From Spirosoma terrae (GTDB lineage: Bacteria > Bacteroidota > Bacteroidia > Cytophagales > Spirosomataceae), in assembly GCF_010435915.1 (NCBI RefSeq), contig NZ_JAAFZH010000015.1:62001-126000 (forward strand): a stretch of DNA of 64,000 nucleotides. The letters are read 5' to 3'. The position numbers and the translations under genes are program-made. Position 1 is the first letter of the stretch. Each line of letters begins with the position of its first letter. Shown here piece after piece: positions 1 to 8,779 of this stretch. The notes under the pieces are model-generated. The model was not told the origin of the DNA. It searched no databases and saw only the letters and a program-made list of their open reading frames with translations.

Positions 1-1
1 G

Positions 2-793
2 CCGGGCAATCATGATTATGCTGGCAATAATAACCTCCGGGTCAGTTTAAACATCCCTTATTATCAGGTCGTTTCGCACCCCACCAATGCCGAAGCAGGC
101 GGTGTTGCCTCGGGTAGCGAATCGTATTACTCTTTCAATTATGGCAATATCCATTTCGTAAGCCTGGATTCTGATCGATATGACGACAGTACGTTCAAAG
201 CCAGTAACACCCGATTTGGCGAATTGAGTCCACAGCTGGCCTGGCTGAAAAAAGATTTAGAAGCGGCCCAGAAGAACCCAAAATTCACCTGGATTATTGC
301 CTACTGGCACCATCCCCCATATACGAAGGGCACGCACGATTCTGATACAGAAAAGCAACTCCGCGATGTTCGCATGAACCTGCTTCCGGTTCTGGAACAG
401 TACAGAGTAGACTTGGTTATGGGTGGCCATAGCCATGTGTATGAGCGGTCGGGTTTGCTGAAAGGCCATTATGGCGATGCTGTAACGTTTGATGCCAGTA
501 CACACGTAGCGCTCAAAAACGAAAAACAAAACTCGGAGAATAAATCCACAGCATTTGTAAAAGATCGAAAAGCGGCTGTAAATGAAGGTACTGTTTACGT
601 AGTGAACGGCGACGGTGGTGCCGGTGGCGGACACGTAAAGACCGGTACCGCCCAATGGCCCCACAACGCCATGCAAGTCTCCTACGATGGGGGTGGCGGA
701 TCGATGTATATTGAAATAGAGGGCAATAAATTAACCGCTGTCATGATTGCAGCCGACGGGTCGATTCAGGATCAATTCACAATTTCGAAGTAA
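2..793 (+). CDS. Metallophosphoesterase (purple acid phosphatase-like), 5' end outside the window
   Basis: The frame is open from base 2 to the stop at 791-793, so this is the C-terminal 263 residues of a longer protein. It begins inside the metal site with a GNHD motif (bases 5-16), then YSFNYGNIHFVSLDS, WHHPPY (around base 308) and GHSHVYERS (around base 424). These are the GNH[D/E], HxxP-type and GHxH metal-binding blocks of calcineurin-like metallophosphoesterases, in the order and spacing of the purple acid phosphatase subgroup. Members are usually secreted di-metal phosphomonoesterases; location cannot be judged here because the N-terminus is missing. An ATG at 224 lies after the GNHD motif and is internal, not the start. 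The gene ends just before a strong hairpin at 821-846. The family call is firm; the natural substrate is unknown. Confidence 0.87.
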   Translation, partial: PGNHDYAGNNNLRVSLNIPYYQVVSHPTNAEAGGVASGSESYYSFNYGNIHFVSLDSDRYDDSTFKASNTRFGELSPQLAWLKKDLEAAQKNPKFTWIIAYWHHPPYTKGTHDSDTEKQLRDVRMNLLPVLEQYRVDLVMGGHSHVYERSGLLKGHYGDAVTFDASTHVALKNEKQNSENKSTAFVKDRKAAVNEGTVYVVNGDGGAGGGHVKTGTAQWPHNAMQVSYDGGGGSMYIEIEGNKLTAVMIAADGSIQDQFTISK

Positions 794-820
794 GCATCGT
801 TAACACGTAGCGTTTATCTG

Positions 821-846
821 AATGGCCGGTTTGAAACCGGCCATTC
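821..846. terminator. Perfect hairpin between convergent genes
   Basis: Two perfect 12-base arms (821-832 and 835-846, AATGGCCGGTTT and its complement) are separated by 2 bases and followed by a T-rich stretch. It lies between the phosphatase stop at 793 and the end of the leftward oxidoreductase gene at 917, so it can serve as a terminator for the rightward gene. Confidence 0.75.
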
Positions 847-916
847 TTTCGTTTGTAACGAATCAGCTTTGGCAGGCAGCGTTTAGGGAGGATAACTGCT
901 GAGGCCAGCATAGCCT

Positions 917-1717
917 TTATCCATAGGTTTCCCGCAGGTATTCTTCCCAGTCCGCTGAGTCGATGGCTTTTTTGTTGGGGCAAGTGTTCTCTCCTTTAGC
1001 CAGACTTTTCATCAGGCTACCAACCGTTGGAATTGGAATGACAGGTTTCGATACGTTCCGGGCTTTCATCCAGAGCTGCGTCATCGTTCCAACGTCGTAC
1101 ACCTTCGGCCCTCCCAGATTGATGATTGTTTGTTGCGGGCCTGCCTGCACCAATCGATAGAGTTCGGCGGTGACGGTATCCACATGGATAGGCTGAACTT
1201 TCAGTTGTCTGGGTATGAACCCAATAGGAAGACTCAGTAATTTCCCAATGGCAAAATCCAGCAGATTATGAAACTGCGTAGCCCGAAGAATGGTGTACGG
1301 AATCTGACTCGCCTGAATCAAGCGTTCTGCCGACCGCTTTGCCCGGTAATAGCTGTATTGAATGGTATCGACGCCAACAATCGAACTATAAATCAAGTGT
1401 TTGACATCCGATTGGTTGAGCGCATTCAACAAATTCCGGGTAGCAACTACGTCAAAGGGTTCATTACCAATTTTAGTTGGCGCACTGGCTAAATGGAAAA
1501 CTGTGTCAACACCCTCCAGCGCCTGACGTAACCCTTCGCCTGTTGCCAGATCAATCCGTTGCCAGGGCGTATTGGTCGATTGACTAACGACGCTATACGA
1601 ATCGTTTTTTATTGGCTTGCGACTTCCCGATAGGAAATCAGCCTGTTCTTGTTGCAACGTAGCAACTACCGACGATCCTAATACACCCGAACCGCCAACG
1701 ACTAAAATCTTATTCAT
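917..1717 (-). CDS. NmrA-like / atypical SDR NAD(P)-binding oxidoreductase
   Basis: A 266-residue Rossmann-fold protein. The start at 1717 is chosen because it places the nucleotide-binding loop MNKILVVGGSGVLG at the N-terminus; an upstream extension would overlap the preceding gene. The glycine motif GGSGVLG, the segment GVDTVFHLASAP and a YYRAKRSAE segment in the usual position of the SDR Tyr-Lys pair fit the NmrA/NAD(P)H-binding group of atypical short-chain dehydrogenases. It ends in EYLRETYG. It is the second gene of a leftward pair, 13 bases after the membrane-protein gene at 1731-2177, and lies downstream of an ECF41 sigma gene. ECF41 factors are typically found beside carboxymuconolactone decarboxylases, oxidoreductases or epimerases, so this is the likely COE-type target. 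The substrate is unknown. Confidence 0.85.
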   Translation of the reverse strand: MNKILVVGGSGVLGSSVVATLQQEQADFLSGSRKPIKNDSYSVVSQSTNTPWQRIDLATGEGLRQALEGVDTVFHLASAPTKIGNEPFDVVATRNLLNALNQSDVKHLIYSSIVGVDTIQYSYYRAKRSAERLIQASQIPYTILRATQFHNLLDFAIGKLLSLPIGFIPRQLKVQPIHVDTVTAELYRLVQAGPQQTIINLGGPKVYDVGTMTQLWMKARNVSKPVIPIPTVGSLMKSLAKGENTCPNKKAIDSADWEEYLRETYG

Positions 1718-1730
1718 GACTGATGTTGCG

Positions 1731-2177
1731 TTAAAAAAGTACAGATTGTCGGGACTTCTGAACACTAGCCGAATAAATCATCAGCAGAATCGGTAGCAGC
1801 ACTGCCAGCGACAACGCCACTACGTTACCTACCTGATCGATCCAGGGCAACATATGCAGATGGCGTAGGTGGTATAGTAAATGGGGAATATTGAAAACGA
1901 GCAGACAACTAGCTGTTGCCTGAGCAGTAACCAGCCGGGGAACGATCAGAGTCAGGCAACATAACGTAGTGACGGCCAGAAAAAACGCGCCAACATCCCT
2001 GATCAGATGTTCGTTGTAAGGACCATCAACCGATACCCAGGTTCTACCAAATCCGGGAAATGAAGTGTAAAAACTTTCGGGCATAAACAACGCCCAGCAG
2101 CCAGGAATGGCATTTGAGATGATTAAATAGAGCAGAATAGCCTGTATCCAGCGGGGTTGTATGGGTTGCATTGACAT
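1731..2177 (-). CDS. Four-helix integral membrane protein, probable ECF41 target
   Basis: A 148-residue protein with about four hydrophobic segments: roughly residues 10-30, 62-83, 85-106 and 117-138. The short loop FPGFGRTWVSVDGPYNEHL followed by RDVGAFFLA recalls a family of small uncharacterised bacterial membrane proteins; I cannot name a function. The start at 2177 (a second Met lies two codons later) leaves a leader of about 20 bases behind a predicted ECF41-type promoter at 2203-2229. It is followed after 13 bases by the NmrA-like gene, so both are probably one transcript. The role is inferred only from context: a membrane partner of a stress-type sigma regulon. Confidence 0.7.
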   Translation of the reverse strand: MSMQPIQPRWIQAILLYLIISNAIPGCWALFMPESFYTSFPGFGRTWVSVDGPYNEHLIRDVGAFFLAVTTLCCLTLIVPRLVTAQATASCLLVFNIPHLLYHLRHLHMLPWIDQVGNVVALSLAVLLPILLMIYSASVQKSRQSVLF

Positions 2178-2202
2178 GAGAATTGGTTAAAATTTCATGC
2201 AA

Positions 2203-2229
2203 GACAAACCTCCTCCCCGTTTTGTGACA
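2203..2229 (-). promoter_or_regulatory. Predicted ECF41-type promoter
   Basis: On the minus strand TGTCACA (2229-2223) is followed after exactly 16 bases by TGTC (2206-2203). The published ECF41 consensus is TGTCACA-N16-CGTC, so the -35 box matches 7 of 7 and the -10 box 3 of 4. It lies in the 69-base gap between the ECF41 sigma gene (ending 2247) and the membrane-protein gene starting at 2177, pointing at that gene. The expected transcript start is near 2196. This is a match by eye; activity is inferred. Confidence 0.7.
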
Positions 2230-2246
2230 GGCTCTGCCAACTTTTT

Positions 2247-3098
2247 CTACAGGTGCTTTAATTTATCGGGATTGCGAATGGCGAAAATCCGCTCAATTCC
2301 TGTTTCATCGCTCTCTAGTATCATGATTGTATCGAGCCTATTATCCTCTTTCTGAATAAGCAACAAAGCGGGTTCGCCGTTGACCACGCTCCATTTGCTG
2401 ATAAACAGATGGCCAAATTTACTAGCAAGCCCTCGCAGGAACTGCTCGACGGTGGCCAACCCGAACAACGGTTTAATGGCCGCAGCCACTTTACCGCCAC
2501 CGTCAGTATAAAGCGCTACGTCGGTTTTCAATTGCTGAATCAGACTCTCAACATCGCCTGTTTCGCTGGCATCCACAAAAGCACGTAGCAATTCTTGCTT
2601 ACGCTGGCTGTCCGATACGTAGCGCCGATTTGTTCCGGCCATTTTCTCTTTGGCCCGGTGATACAGTTGCCGTCCGTTGGCTTCGGTTGTCTCAAACAGT
2701 TTGGCTAATTCGGGATAGGAGAACTCAAAGCTTTCTTTTAAGACAAAAATGGCGCGCTCCATCGGCGATAGTTTTTCGAGCAACAGCATAAACCCGTAGG
2801 AAATATCCAGCCTGGCATCCATTGCCCGGTGACTTTCAGCCATTACGGGTTCGGGCAACCAAATGCCCTTATACACCTCCCGTTCCCGTTTTACGCGGTC
2901 CAGATACGTAAGCGACGCATTCATGACACTCTTGGCCAGATACGCCTTACGATCCTGGATATTTTCGGGCGTATTGTTCATAAACCGGAGTAATACGTCC
3001 TGTACGATATCTTCACTCGCCATTAACTCACCAGTCATTCGATAGGCAATGGCTAGCAAGGTTGGACGATACGTAGTGGCAGCCTGATTGGTTATCAT
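2247..3098 (-). CDS. ECF41-group RNA polymerase sigma factor with fused SnoaL-like C-terminal domain
   Basis: A 283-residue sigma-70 family protein when started at 3098 (MITNQAATTYRPTLLAIAYR), which matches the usual ECF41 N-terminus; an 18-residue extension to 3152 is less likely. Sigma region 2 (LLAIAYRMTGE, SEDIVQDVLLRF) comes first, then the linker motif WLPEP, then region 4 (LSPMERAIFVLKESFEFSYPELA). After it comes a roughly 110-residue SnoaL/NTF2-like extension carrying DGGGK and ending in NPDKLKHL. WLPEP, DGGGK and NPDKL are the hallmark motifs of ECF41 factors. In that group the C-terminal extension regulates activity in place of an anti-sigma factor. The gene sits directly upstream of its presumed target operon and a matching promoter. 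Confidence 0.92.
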   Translation of the reverse strand: MITNQAATTYRPTLLAIAYRMTGELMASEDIVQDVLLRFMNNTPENIQDRKAYLAKSVMNASLTYLDRVKREREVYKGIWLPEPVMAESHRAMDARLDISYGFMLLLEKLSPMERAIFVLKESFEFSYPELAKLFETTEANGRQLYHRAKEKMAGTNRRYVSDSQRKQELLRAFVDASETGDVESLIQQLKTDVALYTDGGGKVAAAIKPLFGLATVEQFLRGLASKFGHLFISKWSVVNGEPALLLIQKEDNRLDTIMILESDETGIERIFAIRNPDKLKHL

Positions 3099-3334
3099 AG
3101 AACGATACGTGTTGGCACTGTAATAGTAAGAATTTCTGGCACCCAAAGCCATTGCATTCGGCTGTTTACCAGATCATGCCTGCTAACAAAAACCAATTTA
3201 AATTAGGCTTGAACACCCTTTTGCCGAATTTTACAACAGACAGTACAGCGCTCTATCTCGTATCAAATTGGTTTATAACAGAAATCCCGTAGATTTACCA
3301 TATATCGTTCATCCTCACGCCTATAAGCTCTATC

Positions 3335-4651
3335 ATGTCTACTCGCAGAAACTTCTTTCGCCAAACGGCGGCTGCTGCAACGGGTGCGCTGACATTGCCC
3401 TCGTTTTTACCCGAAACCTTTGCCAAATCCATTCCATCGACGGATATGGGCTTAAAATCAGCTGCCGAATGGGCGCAGGATGAAGATTTCTGGTCGTGGG
3501 TAAAATCAGAATATACCGTATCGCCCAATTTACTGAATCTGAACAATGGTGGCGTTTGTCCGCAACCGAAGGTGGTTCAGGATGCGCATATTCGGTTCTA
3601 TCAATATTGTAACGAAGCGCCGTCCTACTACATGTGGCGAATTCTGGATCAGGGCCGCGAATCATTACGGGAAAAGTTGGCTGATCTGGCGGGATGCTCC
3701 GCCGAAGAAATTGCCATTAACCGCAATGCAACCGAAGGGTTAAATACAGTCATTTTCGGCTTGAATCTGAAAGCAGGCGATGAAGTTGTCCTGACCAAAC
3801 AGGATTATCCCAACATGCTCAACGCCTGGAAACAGCGCGAAAAGCGGGATGGTATCAAACTGGTTTTCTTAGACTTAGACTTACCCAGCGAGAACGACGA
3901 TGCCATTGCGCAGCAATACATCAAAGCATTTACGCCCAAAACCAAAGTGGTGCATGTTACGCATCTGGTCAACTGGGTAGGTCAGGTATTGCCCGTTCGT
4001 AAAATCGCCGACGAAGCCCACAAACGCGGCATTGAAGTGATTGCCGATGGAGCGCACTCGTTTGCCTTATTCGATTTCAAAATTCCTGATCTGGGTGCCG
4101 ATTATTACGCAACCAGCCTGCACAAATGGCTAAGTGCTCCGTTTGGTAGTGGAATGTTGTATATCCGTCAGCCGAAAATTAAAAACGTGTGGGCGCTCCT
4201 CTCGAACAATGAACCCGACGGACCCGATATTCGTAAATTCGAGAGCCTGGGAACCCGCTCATTTGCCTCGGAAATGGCGATTGGAACGGCCATTGATTTC
4301 CATAATAGCATTGGAACAGCCCGTAAGTTTGCCCGTGCGCACTACCTCAAAAATTACTGGATGGAGCGGGTCAAAGATTTACCCGGCGTAAAGATTCACA
4401 CATCGCTCAAACCTGAATTTGCGGGCGCTGTTGCCCTATTTTCTATCGATGGCCTGAAATCGAGCGAGGTAGACGGACAGTTGCTCAATAAGTATAAAAT
4501 TCACACCACGGCGGTTGAATGGGAACATTTCCACGGTGTTCGCGTCACACCGCACGTGTATCACACGCCTAAAGATCTGGACCGGCTTGTAACCGCTATT
4601 ACGGCAATCTCAGAGAAACAAGCCGTCGCCAGCAAACAGAAAAAAAGTTAG
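3335..4651 (+). CDS. Tat-exported class V aminotransferase (isopenicillin-N epimerase-like)
   Basis: A 438-residue PLP enzyme of fold type I. The N-terminus has a twin-arginine signal (STRRNFFRQ followed by an Ala-rich hydrophobic stretch and ETFAKS), so the folded holoenzyme is predicted to be exported. The PLP lysine is K264 in ATSLHKWLSAPFG, with the conserved aspartate in IADGAHSF and the N-terminal NNGGVCPQP substrate loop. The C-terminal part HTTAVEWEHFHGVRVTPHVYHT is typical of the isopenicillin-N epimerase/cysteine desulfurase-like class V group. An exported PLP enzyme suggests a periplasmic amino-acid substrate, but the reaction cannot be told from sequence. It stands alone and converges on the sugar dehydrogenase gene across a perfect inverted repeat that starts at the last base of its stop codon. 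Confidence 0.88.
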   Translation: MSTRRNFFRQTAAAATGALTLPSFLPETFAKSIPSTDMGLKSAAEWAQDEDFWSWVKSEYTVSPNLLNLNNGGVCPQPKVVQDAHIRFYQYCNEAPSYYMWRILDQGRESLREKLADLAGCSAEEIAINRNATEGLNTVIFGLNLKAGDEVVLTKQDYPNMLNAWKQREKRDGIKLVFLDLDLPSENDDAIAQQYIKAFTPKTKVVHVTHLVNWVGQVLPVRKIADEAHKRGIEVIADGAHSFALFDFKIPDLGADYYATSLHKWLSAPFGSGMLYIRQPKIKNVWALLSNNEPDGPDIRKFESLGTRSFASEMAIGTAIDFHNSIGTARKFARAHYLKNYWMERVKDLPGVKIHTSLKPEFAGAVALFSIDGLKSSEVDGQLLNKYKIHTTAVEWEHFHGVRVTPHVYHTPKDLDRLVTAITAISEKQAVASKQKKS

Positions 4652-4715
4652 TTTTCTGACAGGATTGACAGGATTTTATAGCGTAAAGAGAATCCTGTCA
4701 ATCCTGTCAGAAAAC
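4651..4715. repeat. Perfect 25-bp inverted repeat with CAGGATT units, bidirectional terminator
   Basis: Arms 4651-4675 and 4691-4715 are perfectly complementary with a 15-base loop. Each arm contains the tandem unit GACAGGATT GACAGGATT. The repeat fills the whole junction between the convergent genes ending at 4651 and 4718. A related but imperfect repeat occurs at 9437-9504, so this may be a dispersed family rather than a simple terminator. Confidence 0.85.
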
Positions 4716-4717
4716 AG

Positions 4718-6499
4718 CTATTCCGGCGAACATCCGGCCAGCTTATATATTTTCCCATCTGTTTTGGTATACAGATAGAACTCTCCGTTTAAACCTACCC
4801 CAAACCGGAGATCAGTTTTGGCATGGTTAGTCAGTTTCTGAAACGTAGTAGGCTGCCCTCCCACCCGAATACTAAGCTCCTGCATAGTCGCCTGCTTTCC
4901 TGCCTTCAACTGATTGCTTTCCACGCAATAGACTCGGCCATTCACGATATCGCCAAAGATATATTTTCCACGTAGCGCCGGTGCCTCACTGCCGATATAG
5001 ACAAAACCCGCTGAAATAGCATTGCCTTCGTCATGATCGTATTGCACGGCCGGATACGTATAATGCGACTCCGAATCATTGGCAGGCAACGCATATACCC
5101 GATCCATAAGGCCCCGGTGGTTGATCACAAACGTTCCTTCCCGTTCAGGCCATCCATAATCAGCGCCCGCCATACCTACATTCAACTCTTCCGACTGCGT
5201 TTGCCCAATATCAGAGATCAGCATGGTTCCATCGGGAGTCCAGGCAATACGATTCGGATTCCGGAAGCCACGGCAAAAAACCTCCTTCAATGTAGCGGGG
5301 TCCGTTGACTGTGCATACGGATTGTCGGCTGGAATACCGTAATGCCCATTTTTGCTATTCGACCCTTTAGGATCGATACGTAGCACTTTACCCCATACCC
5401 GATTAGGATCTTTGCAAAGGAAATATGCCTTGTTTTCAGTAGAGCCTCCGTCGCCAACGCCAATATATAACATACCATAATCGGGCGTCCCTGGCCTGGC
5501 AAGCGGATTGAACGTTATTTCCTGAACGCCGTGTATGTTCGTGACCATATTGACACGTAGCAATTCGCGGCCTTTGCCCGAAAACGTTGGCGCTGCTGGA
5601 TCGGTCTGCTTCCACTCCGTTAACACCCACTGTAGTCCAACCCGGATTGAATCGGCATACGCGAAATCGGCGGGAGCAGAGTTTGTCTTCTCGGTGTGAG
5701 TCGTATAAAGCAATCCGTTTTGCAGAAAATCGGGATGAAAGGCATAGCTACCCAAACCGGTAGCATGGCCGGGTTCGTTAATAAAATTGGGTCGCTCTGC
5801 TGGTATCGACATATAAACACGTAGCGTCTTACCGATCATTTCATACAACGTACCGCGCATATCCTGCAAAAACACCCGATTACTCTGGCCCGGCATTACC
5901 TGCATTTTATTGATACGTGCTAATGGGATTTTCTGCGCCGTGGCTGGCGCCGTCATGACTTCTTCCAGATTAATCGCCAGCCCTGAAGCCGCAACACCGG
6001 AAGGCACAGGATTGGACAGCGGTGGTCCTAGCTTTTCGTTGCCAACATCCGCCTTTGGCTCTTTATGTTGCGAATGAACATAGGCCAATATGGCGTCCAG
6101 ATCAGCGTTTGCCAGATGCTGAAACGATGGCATGGCTTGTTTATATTCGTCAAAAAGCTGCTTGGCCCGTTTATCGCCACGGGCAATTACGTCCGGTGCA
6201 TTTCGCACAAACGTCTTCAACCATTGACTCGACACGTTGGCCGTAACGGTTCCGAGATTTGGGCCAATTCCTCGTTGCGAGAAATTATGGCAAGCCGAAC
6301 AGTTTTGCAGGAACAATTGCTTTCCTTTGGCCAGAGCCGCTGCATCAGTCAAGTAATCTTTTTTCGGAGCCTGTGCGAGTGCCAACTCTCGACTCCCAGT
6401 TAAAAACAGGCCTAATAGAATTGCCAGCGGAATGTGTAGCTGTTTCTGCAAAATGATACGTTGTGGATTTTGACGAAAAAAGAACCTATTTGTTGCCAT
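4718..6499 (-). CDS. Secreted cytochrome c - glucose/sorbosone dehydrogenase fusion
   Basis: A 593-residue protein with a signal peptide (hydrophobic stretch around residues 22-42, ending ALAQA). An N-terminal mono-haem cytochrome c domain follows (CSACH, residues 67-71, with a likely distal Met in the QAMPSFQHL segment). The remaining part, from about residue 165, is a soluble PQQ-dependent glucose/sorbosone dehydrogenase-type beta-propeller (GLLYTTHTEK, GVGDGGSTENK, RGFRNPNRIAWTPDG, DIGQTQSEELN). Such fusions pass electrons from sugar oxidation straight to the attached haem, in the periplasm. True substrate and cofactor use are not provable by eye. It is transcribed leftward as a single gene. 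A second, cytochrome-free paralogue lies at 25635-26894. Confidence 0.88.
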   Translation of the reverse strand: MATNRFFFRQNPQRIILQKQLHIPLAILLGLFLTGSRELALAQAPKKDYLTDAAALAKGKQLFLQNCSACHNFSQRGIGPNLGTVTANVSSQWLKTFVRNAPDVIARGDKRAKQLFDEYKQAMPSFQHLANADLDAILAYVHSQHKEPKADVGNEKLGPPLSNPVPSGVAASGLAINLEEVMTAPATAQKIPLARINKMQVMPGQSNRVFLQDMRGTLYEMIGKTLRVYMSIPAERPNFINEPGHATGLGSYAFHPDFLQNGLLYTTHTEKTNSAPADFAYADSIRVGLQWVLTEWKQTDPAAPTFSGKGRELLRVNMVTNIHGVQEITFNPLARPGTPDYGMLYIGVGDGGSTENKAYFLCKDPNRVWGKVLRIDPKGSNSKNGHYGIPADNPYAQSTDPATLKEVFCRGFRNPNRIAWTPDGTMLISDIGQTQSEELNVGMAGADYGWPEREGTFVINHRGLMDRVYALPANDSESHYTYPAVQYDHDEGNAISAGFVYIGSEAPALRGKYIFGDIVNGRVYCVESNQLKAGKQATMQELSIRVGGQPTTFQKLTNHAKTDLRFGVGLNGEFYLYTKTDGKIYKLAGCSPE

Positions 6500-6686
6500 T
6501 GTAAAAACCGGGGTACCCGTAACAGAAGGATACGTTTACCATAAAAGACTGATCGGCAAGAAACTAACTATTCCTCTCCGAATAATCGTGTTTTGTGCCG
6601 ACATTTAGTAGCTGTCAATGCCATTCCCTACGAGTAAAGTTGGGGAAGCAGTTCCCTTTTATCTGAAAAGCCAACGTGTGCTTTCT

Positions 6687-7667
6687 ATGGAACAAGTAAA
6701 CTGGGGTATTATTGGTTGCGGAGACGTAACGGAAGTGAAAAGCGGGCCAGCGTTTGCTAAAATCGAGAAATCACAGCTGGTTGCCGTTATGCGGAGAGAT
6801 GCCGAAAAGGCGGCCGATTATGCCCAGCGGCATCATGTCCAAAAATGGTACGTTGATGCAGAGGCTCTTATCAATGATCCTGACATAAACGCGATCTACG
6901 TAGCCACTCCACCCGATAGCCATGCTGACTATGCGATACGAGCCATGCGTGCAGGCAAGCCTGTGTACGTCGAAAAGCCAATGGCCCTGACTTATGCGGA
7001 ATGTGAAGCCATGAATCGGGTTAGCCAGGAAACCGGCGTTCCTCTGTTTGTAGCCTTCTATCGACGTGCACTACCTTACTTCCTGAAAATAAAGGAATTG
7101 GTAGACCAACAGGTTATTGGCGATATTCGCTACGTCCATATTCAGTTGAACAAGGATCCACAGGCAAATGAGCTTGGCGATCAGGCTCAACCAGGCTGGC
7201 GCGTTTCGCCGGACGTTTCAGGAGGTGGCCATTTTCACGACCTGGCTTCGCACCAGTTCGATTTTCTGGAATTTATCCTCGGCCCTATCAAAGCGGCCAG
7301 CGGAATTGCCCGTAATCAGGCCGGACTCTACCAGGCTGATGATATTGTCGTCGCCAACTTCGAGTTTGAGTCGGGAGTGCTGGGAACCGGAAACTGGTGC
7401 TTTACGGTCAACAAAGAACAGCGCCTTGATGAAACGCAGCTAATTGGTTCCAAAGGCAAAATCACCTTCGCCTTCTTTGAAAAATTCCACATAAAACTGG
7501 AAACCGAAACCGTCGTGGAAGACTTCACGATTCCGTTTCCGGAGCATGTGCAACAACCGCTGATCCAACGTATTGTCGATGAACTATGCGGTGGTGACAA
7601 AAGCCCAAGTACGGGTGAAACGGGGGCACGAACCAGCCGGATTCTGGATCAGATCACGGCTAGTTAG
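6687..7667 (+). CDS. Gfo/Idh/MocA family NAD(P)-dependent oxidoreductase
   Basis: A 326-residue protein when started at 6687 (MEQVNWGIIGCGDVTE), which puts the Rossmann glycine motif GIIGCG at the N-terminus; an upstream in-frame ATG at 6618 would add 23 unlikely residues. The NAD-binding domain includes YVATPPDSHADYA and the catalytic VEKPMALTYAE (EKP motif). The C-terminal alpha/beta domain includes GGGHFHDLASHQFDF, with the conserved histidine region. Members oxidise or epimerise sugars, inositols or biliverdin-like compounds. No neighbour fixes the substrate. It is monocistronic, between the sugar dehydrogenase (divergent) and an ABC permease (convergent). Confidence 0.9.
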   Translation: MEQVNWGIIGCGDVTEVKSGPAFAKIEKSQLVAVMRRDAEKAADYAQRHHVQKWYVDAEALINDPDINAIYVATPPDSHADYAIRAMRAGKPVYVEKPMALTYAECEAMNRVSQETGVPLFVAFYRRALPYFLKIKELVDQQVIGDIRYVHIQLNKDPQANELGDQAQPGWRVSPDVSGGGHFHDLASHQFDFLEFILGPIKAASGIARNQAGLYQADDIVVANFEFESGVLGTGNWCFTVNKEQRLDETQLIGSKGKITFAFFEKFHIKLETETVVEDFTIPFPEHVQQPLIQRIVDELCGGDKSPSTGETGARTSRILDQITAS

Positions 7668-7693
7668 ACGCCCTGTGCCTGTTAAGCCAATCA

Positions 7694-8773
7694 TTATTTT
7701 TCGGTGACTCGCAAACTGCGCTGCCCAACAAACCAGTAAGCGGCTGCCGTCAACCACCCAATACTAAACCACGCGCCAATCGGCAATCCAAACATAATCA
7801 GCAGTAAGCCGCCAATAAAAGCGACAAAGATCCCCGATAGCCAACGATCAGCGATAATGCTACGTCCATAGGCCAGGCTGTGCATCAGCAACAACCATCC
7901 CCAGCCCGTTAACCAGAGCCAGACAACATAGTAAATTGATACGTTAGTTGGGCAGTTACGTAGCAAAATCAACAATTCGGGTAGCCAGATCAAGCCATAG
8001 ATGACAACGTATCGACCAAAACGCTGCCTCCACGACAGCGGTAAATTCGGCAATAGAAGCAAATATCGATGCTCAAATTCGCTAAGCTGTCGACCTACCT
8101 GCGAATGCCCCAGAATAGCCAGCAGAAGGCCAATCAACAGCAGCCGCGCATCATAATCATCGGTTGGGTATAAGCGACAGACACCTGCCAGTAACAAACC
8201 TGAAAACACTTTCGTCAGTACCAGCGAGAGTGGTTCATAGCGAAGCCAGTGTATTGGAAAGAATACTACGTAGGGAAGCCGGAGCGTAACACCAGGCAGT
8301 CGTAAACCTTCGGGATTTGGATGTCGTAGACGATAATCGACCGCCGTTACACCGACTCCTACGAGCACGAACAACCAACTAGCAATAGCTCCCAGCGAAT
8401 CCCATTTTCGATACGTGGCGGCAATCTGAATCATCCATCCGCCATAAGCGATTATAGGAGCAAGCAAAGCCAGTTGGGCAGCCACCCACAATACCCAGCG
8501 TTTCGTAGTCGGCACCAGCCAGAACGTTTGTAGAAACAAATGCTCCGGGGCCGCTAACTCCTGCCTGACATAGGCAATGGTTTTAAGGGTATACAATCCC
8601 CACAAAACAAATACGAGCATTAACAGAAACGGTGACCCCAGGGCAGCGGTAATTAATGCTTTATGTTCACGAGCGCTCAGAAAACCGAACGCCAGCAAAA
8701 TAATAACTAGAAACGTTCCGGCATTTCTGGCATAAAACGGCCCAACGATGAGTTTATAGAGAAACGTCAGCAT
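7694..8773 (-). CDS. ABC transporter permease-like membrane protein
   Basis: A 359-residue, highly hydrophobic protein with roughly nine or ten predicted membrane segments spread over its length and few charged loops. It has no clear family motif. It starts six bases after the stop of the ATPase gene at 8780, so the two are almost certainly co-transcribed and form one exporter. This context is the main evidence that it is the permease. The cargo is unknown. Confidence 0.75.
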   Translation of the reverse strand: MLTFLYKLIVGPFYARNAGTFLVIILLAFGFLSAREHKALITAALGSPFLLMLVFVLWGLYTLKTIAYVRQELAAPEHLFLQTFWLVPTTKRWVLWVAAQLALLAPIIAYGGWMIQIAATYRKWDSLGAIASWLFVLVGVGVTAVDYRLRHPNPEGLRLPGVTLRLPYVVFFPIHWLRYEPLSLVLTKVFSGLLLAGVCRLYPTDDYDARLLLIGLLLAILGHSQVGRQLSEFEHRYLLLLPNLPLSWRQRFGRYVVIYGLIWLPELLILLRNCPTNVSIYYVVWLWLTGWGWLLLMHSLAYGRSIIADRWLSGIFVAFIGGLLLIMFGLPIGAWFSIGWLTAAAYWFVGQRSLRVTEK

Positions 8774-8779
8774 GGCCGT

